From positions 1 to 5,986 of the forward strand of contig CALGTU010000078.1 in the NCBI GenBank assembly GCA_937901465.1: a stretch of DNA of 5,986 nucleotides, read 5' to 3'. Positions 1 through 5,442 of this stretch are shown here, in pieces (within the stretch, counting starts at the first letter, position 1; every line of letters starts with the position of its first letter). The stretch comes from an uncultured Clostridia bacterium (GTDB lineage Bacteria; Bacillota; Clostridia; Oscillospirales; Ruminococcaceae). The translations under genes and the position numbers were made by a program. Under the pieces are notes generated by a model. It had not been told where the DNA came from. It saw nothing but the letters and a program-made list of their open reading frames with translations, and did no database searches.

Positions 1-64
1 GAAGGAATACGCGGGTATTTCGAGCGAGTTTAACGACGAAATAAGCCGTGGATTTCTCGCAAAA
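1..64. other. Unassigned flank downstream of trpB
   Basis: This short stretch lies beyond the trpB stop codon. No gene, start site or clear intrinsic terminator can be supported in it. One plus-strand frame is open from base 2 to a TGA at 119-121, but it runs into the antisense of the trpB 3' end, so it is not called. The trpB terminator or the next gene of the operon, for example trpA, would lie outside the window. Confidence 0.5.
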
Positions 65-1285
65 TTAGCGAATGCCGTAGTTTTCGAGGATATAATCCAT
101 ATCCTTGTCGCCTCTGCCTGAAAGGTTGATGAGAACTGAACCATGTTCCATCTGCTTCGCAAGCTTCATTCCGTAAGCTACTGCGTGTGAGCTTTCGATT
201 GCGGGGATAATACCTTCAAGACGTGCAAGTCTGAAGAAAGCATCGATTGTTTCATCGTCGTTGATTACATCATATTTAACTCTGCCCATTTCCTGAAGGA
301 AAGCGTGTTCAGGGCCTGAAGATGGATAATCAAGACCGCTTGCAACAGAGTAAACGGGCGCGGGTTCGCCGTTTTCGTCTTTAAGCATAATGCTGTTGAA
401 ACCATGCATAACGCCTTCTGTACCATATTTAAGGCTTGCTGCGTGGTCACCGAGTTTTTCGCCTCTTCCGAGAGGTTCTATTCCGTAAATATCAACGGGA
501 TCATTCAAGAATCCCGAGAAAAGTCCCATTGCGTTCGAACCGCCACCAACACAAGCAACGATTGCGTTAGGAAGATGACCTGTCATTTCGATGAACTGTT
601 CTCTTGCTTCAATACCGACAATGCTCTGGAAATCTCTTACCATCATAGGGAAAGGGTGTGGTCCTAAAACTGAACCTATGCAATAGATTGAATCCTTATA
701 TTCCTTGCTGTAAGCATCAAAAGCGGCATCAACAGCTTCCTTGAGTGTCTGGAGTCCGTGTGTTACTTCAACAACGTTAGCACCGAGAATTTTCATTCTT
801 GCAACGTTGGGAGCCTGCTTCTTTATATCAACAGATCCCATATAGATATCACATTCAAGTCCGAAATAAGCGGCAGCTGTTGCGAGTGCAACACCATGCT
901 GACCTGCACCTGTTTCAGCGATAACCTTCTTCTTGCCCATATATTTTGCAAGAAGTGCTTCACCCATGCAGTGATTGAGTTTATGTGCACCTGAATGGTT
1001 TAAATCTTCTCTCTTTGCATAAAGCTGAACTCTTCCGCCCAAAGCATCTGAAAGTCTTTCAAGATGAGTAACGGGAGTGGGTCTGCCCTGAAATTCTTTT
1101 CTGATTCTTCTGAGTTCTGCGATGAATTTTCTTGACTGACAGATTGAATAATATGCTTCTGTTATCTCTGCCATAGCGGCTTTGAGTTTTTCATCAACAT
1201 AAACACCGCCGTATTTTCCGAAATAGCCGTTGTTATCGGGATAATTGTTAAAATATGTTTCAAAATCAATTCCGTTGAGTATCAT
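65..1285 (-). CDS. trpB: Tryptophan synthase beta chain
   Basis: This PLP enzyme condenses indole with L-serine to give L-tryptophan in the cytoplasm, classically as an alpha2-beta2 complex with TrpA. The protein is 406 residues, close to the usual length of about 400. Visible family signatures are the N-terminal YFGKYGG motif (21-27), GRPTP (67-71), the PLP-lysine motif SGAHKLNH with K102, the catalytic glutamate E124 in AETGAGQHG, the phosphate-binding GGGSN (247-251), SGLDYP with D319, EGIIPAIESSHA (357-368) and SGRGDKD (389-395). All expected active-site residues are present. I chose the ATG at 1285 because GGAGG at 1294-1298 sits 8 bases upstream; an upstream in-frame TTG at 1300 overlaps this ribosome binding site. 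The motif HKLNH replaces the more common HKTNQ or HKINN, which marks a divergent but apparently functional TrpB1-like lineage. It is the first gene after a Trp T-box. No trpA or other trp gene is visible in the window. Confidence 0.97.
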   Translation of the reverse strand: MILNGIDFETYFNNYPDNNGYFGKYGGVYVDEKLKAAMAEITEAYYSICQSRKFIAELRRIRKEFQGRPTPVTHLERLSDALGGRVQLYAKREDLNHSGAHKLNHCMGEALLAKYMGKKKVIAETGAGQHGVALATAAAYFGLECDIYMGSVDIKKQAPNVARMKILGANVVEVTHGLQTLKEAVDAAFDAYSKEYKDSIYCIGSVLGPHPFPMMVRDFQSIVGIEAREQFIEMTGHLPNAIVACVGGGSNAMGLFSGFLNDPVDIYGIEPLGRGEKLGDHAASLKYGTEGVMHGFNSIMLKDENGEPAPVYSVASGLDYPSSGPEHAFLQEMGRVKYDVINDDETIDAFFRLARLEGIIPAIESSHAVAYGMKLAKQMEHGSVLINLSGRGDKDMDYILENYGIR

Positions 1286-1293
1286 AATAAGTT

Positions 1294-1298
1294 CCTCC
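1294..1298 (-). promoter_or_regulatory. trpB ribosome binding site
   Basis: GGAGG lies 8 bases before the ATG at 1285. It decides the start: the alternative in-frame TTG at 1300 overlaps the site itself and cannot use it. Confidence 0.9.
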
Positions 1299-1337
1299 AA
1301 TATATTATTTGTTTTTGTTTATAGATTCATATTTTTG

Positions 1338-1376
1338 TTAAAAGGAACTGCGCCATCGTTTTGTAAGTAGTATCAT
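1338..1376 (-). CDS. Possible 12-codon leader ORF between T-box terminator and trpB
   Basis: An ATG at 1376 opens a 12-residue frame reading MILLTKRWRSSF and ending in TAA at 1338-1340. It is preceded at an 8-base spacing by GGGAGG (1385-1390), a strong ribosome binding site. It contains one Trp codon (1353-1355). It ends 52 bases before the trpB start, inside the transcript made only on read-through of the T-box terminator. An overlapping alternative from the ATG at 1383 encodes 18 residues and ends at 1327, but it sits only one base from the GGAGG. The ribosome binding site and first ATG fall in a small 4-bp stem with a GGGA (GNRA-type) loop at 1383-1394. Whether it is translated is unknown; it may be a chance ORF or a degenerate remnant. 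Confidence 0.25.
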   Translation of the reverse strand: MILLTKRWRSSF

Positions 1377-1401
1377 TTTTCATTCCTCCCGGAAATGTTG
1401 A

Positions 1402-1433
1402 TTCTGTCGGGATATAAAAAATCCCTGACAGAA
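1402..1433 (-). other. Alternative hairpin overlapping the T-box terminator 3' arm
   Basis: On the minus-strand RNA, UUCUGUC (1433-1427), a bulged A (1426) and GGGAU (1425-1421) pair with AUCCC (1413-1409) and GACAGAA (1408-1402). The result is 12 base pairs closing a 7-base loop that contains most of the terminator's U-tract. The 5' arm is the 3' arm of the terminator (1434-1423), so the two structures exclude each other. The pairing is read directly from the sequence. A role as a clamp on the read-through transcript is inference. Confidence 0.6.
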
Positions 1434-1453
1434 AGGTTTAGTTTCTGTCAAGG
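1416..1453 (-). terminator. T-box intrinsic terminator upstream of trpB
   Basis: CCUUGACAGAAA (1453-1442) pairs over 12 bp, with one G-U, with UUUCUGUCAGGG (1434-1423). The 7-base loop spans 1441-1435, and one A plus six Us (1421-1416) follow. The first CCUUG also forms the 3' side of the antiterminator, so this is the OFF state of the T-box switch. Confidence 0.95.
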
Positions 1454-1702
1454 ACGAATAATCACAACTGCGTTTATCCGCGGTACCACCTTGATTCACG
1501 GGACAAAGCCCATGCTCTTGCGGGATACTATCATACCCCCGGCAACTGACGTATGCCAACACGCATCGGAATACTTGCGTTTTTAAAACGCTTTGTTCCT
1601 TTGCCCTCCGCAGTCCATTTGACAACCTGTTTCTTATCCGGATTCCACCACCCCGGACTCTCTTTGAAGGCATAACTGCCGTTATCTCTGCATCATCGGG
1701 TT
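1416..1702 (-). promoter_or_regulatory. T-box riboswitch with Trp (UGG) specifier, controlling trpB
   Basis: This leader senses uncharged tRNA and lets transcription continue into trpB when charged tRNA-Trp is low. Stem I: GCAG (1691-1688) pairs with CUGC (1613-1610) and GAUAAC (1686-1681) with GUUGUC (1626-1621). Between the two helices the 3' strand bulges AAAUGGA (1620-1614), placing UGG (1617-1615) followed by a purine as the specifier, matching trpB. The conserved AGAGAG (1663-1658) and a hairpin of UCCGG/CCGGA (1657-1653 and 1641-1637) with a GGUGGUGGAA-type loop form the distal part. Further hairpins are GCGUU/AACGC, GGGGUAU-GAUA-GUAUCCC (1539-1522) and a stem III CAUGGG/CCCGUG (1514-1497). 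The T-box core AAGGUGGUACCGCGG is at 1492-1478. The antiterminator pairs CAAGG (1493-1489) with CCUUG (1453-1449) and CGGAUAA (1480-1474) with UUAUUCG (1461-1455). The competing terminator follows. The length and every element are typical. Confidence 0.96.
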
Positions 1703-1708
1703 TATTAC

Positions 1709-1737
1709 AGTATACACTGTCTCGCAGTATTTGTCAA
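1709..1737 (-). promoter_or_regulatory. Promoter of the T-box-trpB transcript
   Basis: A consensus -35 TTGACA (1737-1732) and a -10 TATACT (1714-1709) are separated by exactly 17 bases on the minus strand. Transcription would begin near 1702, just before T-box stem I. The promoter starts 8 bases after the stop codon of the 39-codon gene, so trpB can be expressed independently of the upstream genes. Confidence 0.9.
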
Positions 1738-1745
1738 CACTTTTT

Positions 1746-1865
1746 TTAGTCAACTGTGATGTAATTTTTCTTATAATAAGCGTAGAGGTCAAGTCCTACT
1801 TTAAGTGAAACGAGTGCACATGCTACTATGCCGACGATTAAAAATGCTCTTGCAAGACCTTTCAT
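1746..1865 (-). CDS. Small single-span membrane protein, 39 residues, function unknown
   Basis: An ATG at 1865 opens a 39-codon frame ending in TAA at 1746-1748. A near-perfect ribosome binding site, AAGGAGG (1880-1874), lies 8 bases upstream, and the gap to the preceding FakA-like gene is only 18 bases. The protein starts MKGLAR, followed by a hydrophobic stretch of about 20 residues (roughly 7-27, including FLIVGIVACALVSL). It then has a tyrosine- and lysine-rich tail (LYAYYKK, about 27-33) and ends ITVD. This fits one transmembrane helix, or an uncleaved signal anchor, with a short polar tail. It is probably the last gene of the Asp23-FakA operon. I do not recognise the family. The strong ribosome binding site and operon position are the main reasons to call it real. 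Confidence 0.75.
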   Translation of the reverse strand: MKGLARAFLIVGIVACALVSLKVGLDLYAYYKKNYITVD

Positions 1866-1873
1866 AATGAAAT

Positions 1874-1880
1874 CCTCCTT
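1874..1880 (-). promoter_or_regulatory. Ribosome binding site of the 39-codon gene
   Basis: AAGGAGG lies 8 bases from the ATG at 1865 and directly follows the tandem TAA TAA stop (1881-1886) of the upstream gene. It is one of the strongest ribosome binding sites in the window and is key evidence that the short ORF is translated. Confidence 0.8.
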
Positions 1881-1883
1881 TTA

Positions 1884-3542
1884 TTATTCAACTGAAATGA
1901 TATAGTAATAAACAGGCTGACCACCGTTTATCATTGTAACTTCTGCCTTTCCACCGAGTTTTGAGCGGATAAGTTCACAGGTTTCTTCTGCCTTTTCATC
2001 TGTTACATCAGAGCCATAGATGAGTGTTATGAATGAGCTTGTGCTCTTGAGCAACTTCTTTGTGAGCTTATATGTTGCCTTTGTAACATCGCTGTCTGAG
2101 AAAGCGAGTTTGCCGTTTTCGAGAGCAAGGATTTCGCCCTTCTTGATTTTCTTTCCGTTGATTTCGGAATCTCTTGCGGCAAATGTTACCTGACCTGTCT
2201 GAACATTTTCTGTTGCTTCCTTCATAGCAATTCTGTTTGTGTTTGTATCTGCTGTATCATCAAATACAAGCATAGCAGAAATTCCCTGAGGAATTGTCTT
2301 TGCAGGGATAACAACAACCTTTCTGTCGGCAAGCTTTACAGCCTGTTCTGCCGCCATGATGATGTTCTTATTATTAGGAAGAACAAATACTGTCTGAGCG
2401 GGAGTTGCATGGATAGCCTGAAGGATATCGTCTGTTGAGGGGTTCATTGTCTGTCCGCCTCTTACAACGCAGTCGACACCAAGGTCATGGAACATTTCTT
2501 CAATTCCGTTTCCTGCGGCAACAGCAACAAAGCCATATTTCTTTGAGGGGTCAACCGATTTGTATTCATACTTGGGCTTGGGAGTATTTGCTTCTCTTAA
2601 CTTGCCTTCATGTTGAATACGCATATTTTCAATCTTAGGCTTGGGATTATTTACAAATCTACCGAATTCAAGGGCTTTCTGTAAAGCCTTTCCGGGATTG
2701 TCCGTATGAACATGAACCTTGATGATTTCATCGTCTTCAACTACAACAACACAGTCACCGATTGTTTCAAGATATGCTCTGAGTTTTAATGCATCGGGGC
2801 AATCCTTATTCTTTTCAACGATGAATTCTGTGCAGTATGTGAAGTTTATATCTTCTTCAGAGTCTGTAACAACAAATGCTGAAACGCTGGGTTTCTTTGT
2901 TTCCTTATCTTCAGCGGGAGTTTTTACCTTTCCGCCTTTGAAGATATCAAGCATTGCTTCAAAGATAACGAGTAGTCCCTTACCGCCTGCGTCAACAACG
3001 CCTGCTTTTTTAAGAACGGGTAACTGTTCGGGAGTCTTGTCAAGTGCATCAGATGCCGCCTTGCATACTTCTTCCCATAAAATAACCGAGCTTTCGCAAT
3101 CAGCTGAAATTTCTTCAGCTTTTTCATAAGCCATTCTTGCTACTGTGAGGATTGTTCCTTCAGTAGGCTTCATAACTGATTTATATGCGCCTTCAACACC
3201 GAGTTTGAGAGCGAGAGTAAGGTCCTTGGGGCCTGCTGTTTCCTTTCCCTGAAGACCTTTTGAAAATCCTCTGAAAATAAGTGAAAGGATAACACCTGAG
3301 TTTCCTCTTGCACCTCTTAAAAGTGCTGATGCTGCTGTATCCGCAACATGAGAAACGGGAACACCGTCACCCATGAGTCTGAGTTCTGATACTGTATTGC
3401 CGATTGTCATTGACATGTTTGTGCCTGTGTCGCCGTCGGGAACGGGATAAACATTGAGTTCGTCAACTTCCCTTCTCTTATCCGAAATCGAGACCGAAGC
3501 CGAGATAAAAGCGTCACGAAGCATCTTTCCGTTGATAACCAT
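1884..3542 (-). CDS. fakA: DAK2-domain fatty acid kinase-like protein (FakA/YloV family)
   Basis: Members of this family bind ATP through a dihydroxyacetone-kinase-like (DhaL/DAK2) domain. With a FakB/DegV partner they phosphorylate exogenous fatty acids to acyl-phosphate in the cytoplasm. The 552-residue length is typical of FakA/YloV. The DAK2 domain covers about 8-200, with the Mg-ATP motif NVYPVPDGDTGTNMS (30-44), RGARGNSG (76-83), KPTEGT (125-130) and DAGGKG (184-189). A middle domain of about 230-310 carries C237 and the HVHTDNPG motif (277-284); the equivalent Cys and two His are, as I recall, a zinc site in FakA. The C-terminal domain (about 335-552) has RGGQTMNPST (361-370) and VLPNNKN (387-393). 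The ATG at 3542 gives the usual family N-terminus; AAGGAG (3560-3555) is 12 bases upstream, a slightly long spacing. It follows the Asp23-family gene by 52 bases, the conserved yloU-yloV order. No fakB is visible, so the substrate is inferred from the family. Confidence 0.92.
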   Translation of the reverse strand: MVINGKMLRDAFISASVSISDKRREVDELNVYPVPDGDTGTNMSMTIGNTVSELRLMGDGVPVSHVADTAASALLRGARGNSGVILSLIFRGFSKGLQGKETAGPKDLTLALKLGVEGAYKSVMKPTEGTILTVARMAYEKAEEISADCESSVILWEEVCKAASDALDKTPEQLPVLKKAGVVDAGGKGLLVIFEAMLDIFKGGKVKTPAEDKETKKPSVSAFVVTDSEEDINFTYCTEFIVEKNKDCPDALKLRAYLETIGDCVVVVEDDEIIKVHVHTDNPGKALQKALEFGRFVNNPKPKIENMRIQHEGKLREANTPKPKYEYKSVDPSKKYGFVAVAAGNGIEEMFHDLGVDCVVRGGQTMNPSTDDILQAIHATPAQTVFVLPNNKNIIMAAEQAVKLADRKVVVIPAKTIPQGISAMLVFDDTADTNTNRIAMKEATENVQTGQVTFAARDSEINGKKIKKGEILALENGKLAFSDSDVTKATYKLTKKLLKSTSSFITLIYGSDVTDEKAEETCELIRSKLGGKAEVTMINGGQPVYYYIISVE

Positions 3543-3594
3543 AACCGTTTAAAACTCCTTAAATAAATTAAAAATGAAACTTTATACCTGCCTT

Positions 3595-3948
3595 TTACGG
3601 ATTTTCCATTCCGTCGATATAAACATCAATTCTGTCGGGTGTGAACCCTGTTTCATTTTCTATGACATATTTTACTTTATGCTTTATGCTGTCTGTTATC
3701 GCATTGATGTTTGTTCCGTATCTTACGATAATGTGAAGACTGATTGAAAAGAAATCCTTGCTTTTCTTTATCGAAACACCCTTGTCGATTTTATCCTTAT
3801 CGCCTAAGACAAAGTCCATAAAATCCTGTTTTGCGTCAGAACTCATACCTACAACGCCGAAGCAGTTTGTAACAGTTGCACCTATGAGTTTAACGAGATA
3901 TTCTTTTGAAACAGTTATACTTCCGAGCTGATTTTCGATTTTAAGCAT
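3595..3948 (-). CDS. yloU: Asp23/Gls24 family envelope stress protein (YloU-like)
   Basis: The 117-residue protein belongs to the Asp23/Gls24 (DUF322) family of small proteins, some of which associate with the membrane and respond to envelope or alkaline stress. Family features are the N-terminal GSITVSKEYLVKLIGATVTNCFGVVGMS block (9-36), the central hydrophobic strand SISLHIIVRYGTNI (68-81), and the C-terminal helix and strand VKYVIENETGF followed by RIDVYIDGM. There is no signal peptide or membrane segment, so it should be cytoplasmic or peripheral. The ATG at 3948 is preceded by AAGGAG (3964-3959) at a 10-base spacing. It is the first gene of the leftward operon. Its placement directly upstream of a FakA-type gene is the widespread Firmicutes arrangement, which suggests, but does not prove, a shared envelope-lipid role. 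Confidence 0.9.
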   Translation of the reverse strand: MLKIENQLGSITVSKEYLVKLIGATVTNCFGVVGMSSDAKQDFMDFVLGDKDKIDKGVSIKKSKDFFSISLHIIVRYGTNINAITDSIKHKVKYVIENETGFTPDRIDVYIDGMENP

Positions 3949-3993
3949 AAAAATTTCACTCCTTTCGAATGAAGATGTGAATATACACTATAA

Positions 3994-4022
3994 ACTATAC
4001 CACATAATCAGATAGATTTCAA
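3994..4022 (-). promoter_or_regulatory. Promoter of the asp23-fakA operon
   Basis: TTGAAA (4022-4017) and TATAGT (3999-3994) are spaced by 17 bases on the minus strand. Transcription would start near 3987, giving a short leader of about 40 bases before the Asp23-family start. It is back-to-back with the hisS promoter, with about 40 bases between the two -35 boxes. Confidence 0.75.
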
Positions 4023-4061
4023 GAGAAAAAATAATATTTTCAAGTTTAATATTCCCCTCTA

Positions 4062-4090
4062 TTGCTTTTTTTATAAAATAGGTGTATAAT
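4062..4090 (+). promoter_or_regulatory. Promoter of hisS
   Basis: A perfect -10 TATAAT (4085-4090) lies 17 bases after a weak -35 TTGCTT (4062-4067). The predicted start near 4097 leaves a leader of only about 33 bases, too short for a T-box or another large riboswitch. hisS is therefore not under the tRNA-sensing control seen at trpB. Confidence 0.8.
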
Positions 4091-4115
4091 ACTATGGATT
4101 AGGCAAAACTTTTGC

Positions 4116-4120
4116 GGAGG
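4116..4120 (+). promoter_or_regulatory. hisS ribosome binding site
   Basis: GGAGG lies 9 bases before the ATG at 4130. It rules out the in-frame TTG at 4112, which precedes and abuts it, and the out-of-frame ATG at 4122, which is only one base away. Confidence 0.85.
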
Positions 4121-4129
4121 TATGAAAAA

Positions 4130-5437
4130 ATGGAACTTATAGCAAAAAGACCCAACGGAACAAAAGATATGATTCCCGCTGAGGCACACAAATGGCACAC
4201 AGTTGAAAAAGTTGTTTCCGAAACAGCTGAATGTTTCGGTTTTAAAGAAATCCGTTTCCCTATGTTTGAAGAAACAGGGCTTTTCAAGCGTTCGGTAGGA
4301 GATACAACAGACGTTGTCCAGAAAGAAATGTATACAGTATCCTCAAAGGGCGATGACACATTTACCCTCCGTCCCGAAGGAACAGCAGGAACAGTCCGTG
4401 CCGTTTTACAGAACGGTCTTTTAAACGAAGCACTTCCCTTGAAAACATATTACATCATTTCATGTTTCAGACATGAAAAGGCACAGAAAGGAAGACTCAG
4501 AGAATTTCACCAGTTCGGCGTTGAAATGTTCGGAAGCAAATCCTATCTTGCCGACGCCGATGTAATCGCTCTCGCGCAGAGTGTTCTTTTAAGACTCGGA
4601 ATTGAAAAGACAGTTCTCAACATAAATTCAATCGGTTGTCCGCATTGTCGTGAAAAATATCAGGAAGCTTTAAGGGAATATTTCGGAAAATACACAGACA
4701 AACTCTGCGGAACATGTCTTTCAAGAATGGAAAAGAATCCTATGCGTATTCTCGACTGTAAGAGTGAGATATGCTCCGATATCGCGAAAGACGCTCCCAT
4801 TATCCTTGATTTCCTCTGCGATGAATGTAAGGAACATTTTGAAAACCTTAAAGAAAACCTTACCGAAAGAGGAATTGCATTCAAGGTTAATCCTAAAATC
4901 GTTCGTGGACTTGATTATTACACAAAAACAGTTTTCGAATTTGTTTCAGATTCAATCGGTGCACAGGGAACAATCTGTGGTGGCGGAAGATATGACGGTC
5001 TTGTTGAACAGTTAGGCGGTCAGCCTACTCCCGCTCTCGGTTTCGCTATGGGTATTGAAAGACTTCTTCTTACAATGGAAGCTGAAAACTGTGAATTCTA
5101 TGAACCAAAAACCTGCGATATCTATATTGCCGCCATGGGCAAGGCTGCCGAAAAGAAAACAGTTTCTCTCGTTTCGGCTCTTCGTGATGAAGGATATCAC
5201 GCTGAAAGCGACGTTATGGGCAGAGGCCTTAAAGCACAGATGAAATATGCTGATAAAATGGGGGCTAAATTCACACTCGTTCTCGGCGATAACGAACTCG
5301 AATCAGGAAAAGCAAAACTCAAGAATATGAAAAAGGGTGAAGAAACAGAAATCTCACTCGGCGATAAATTCCTCGATGATTTTTCAGACGCTATGATAGC
5401 AGAAATGTTTGATGTTGAAGAAATGTTCAAGGGGTAA
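4130..5437 (+). CDS. hisS: Histidyl-tRNA synthetase
   Basis: This class II synthetase charges tRNA-His with histidine using ATP in the cytoplasm. It is 435 residues, normal for bacterial HisRS (about 420-430). The N-terminus RPNGTKDMIP (7-16) is typical. Motif 2 is FRHEKAQKGRLREFHQFGVE (113-132), the HisA motif is RGLDYYTKTVFEF (259-271), GGGRYDGLVEQLGG is at 284-297, and motif 3 is ALGFAMGIERL (302-312). The C-terminal anticodon-binding domain runs from about 328 to the end. The insertion between motif 2 and the HisA motif holds eight cysteines: C170/C173, C193/C196, C210, C215 and C230/C233. This suggests metal binding; the E. coli protein lacks most of them. The ATG at 4130 is chosen from the GGAGG spacing and the family N-terminus. 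It heads a plus-strand transcript that continues into the YhfC-like gene. Confidence 0.97.
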   Translation: MELIAKRPNGTKDMIPAEAHKWHTVEKVVSETAECFGFKEIRFPMFEETGLFKRSVGDTTDVVQKEMYTVSSKGDDTFTLRPEGTAGTVRAVLQNGLLNEALPLKTYYIISCFRHEKAQKGRLREFHQFGVEMFGSKSYLADADVIALAQSVLLRLGIEKTVLNINSIGCPHCREKYQEALREYFGKYTDKLCGTCLSRMEKNPMRILDCKSEICSDIAKDAPIILDFLCDECKEHFENLKENLTERGIAFKVNPKIVRGLDYYTKTVFEFVSDSIGAQGTICGGGRYDGLVEQLGGQPTPALGFAMGIERLLLTMEAENCEFYEPKTCDIYIAAMGKAAEKKTVSLVSALRDEGYHAESDVMGRGLKAQMKYADKMGAKFTLVLGDNELESGKAKLKNMKKGEETEISLGDKFLDDFSDAMIAEMFDVEEMFKG

Positions 5438-5442
5438 AAAAT

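Noticed and set aside
2..121. Open plus-strand frame at the left edge that could be the tail of a convergent gene
   Set aside because: More than half of it would be antisense to the trpB C-terminus. The visible residues match no family, and 64 bases of unique sequence are too few to judge.
1395..1586. 63-codon plus-strand frame opposite the T-box
   Set aside because: It is antisense to structured RNA, lacks a ribosome binding site, and shows no recognisable protein features.
1380..1673. 97-codon minus-strand open frame across the T-box leader
   Set aside because: It lies over stem I, the specifier, the T-box core and the terminator, whose RNA structure explains the sequence. It also has no ribosome binding site suited to its start.
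1732..1752. Direct repeat of GTTGAC flanking an A-run near the trpB promoter, considered as an operator
   Set aside because: One copy is the -35 box and the other is the last codons of the 39-residue gene. With no dyad symmetry, there is no basis for an operator call.
2719..3129. 136-codon plus-strand frame inside the FakA-like gene, rich in Ser and Thr
   Set aside because: It is the antisense shadow of a well-supported coding region. The Ser/Thr bias comes from the codon use of the sense gene.
4021..4080. AT-rich tract with repeated AATATT, considered as an attachment site or regulator site
   Set aside because: AATATT is palindromic by itself and common in AT-rich intergenic DNA. No larger inverted or direct repeat supports a specific function.
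4122..4142. Six-codon ORF (MKKWNL) overlapping the hisS start, with a Trp codon
   Set aside because: Its ATG is only one base after the GGAGG, too close for good initiation, while the in-frame hisS ATG has ideal spacing. It is likely a by-product of the A-rich start region.
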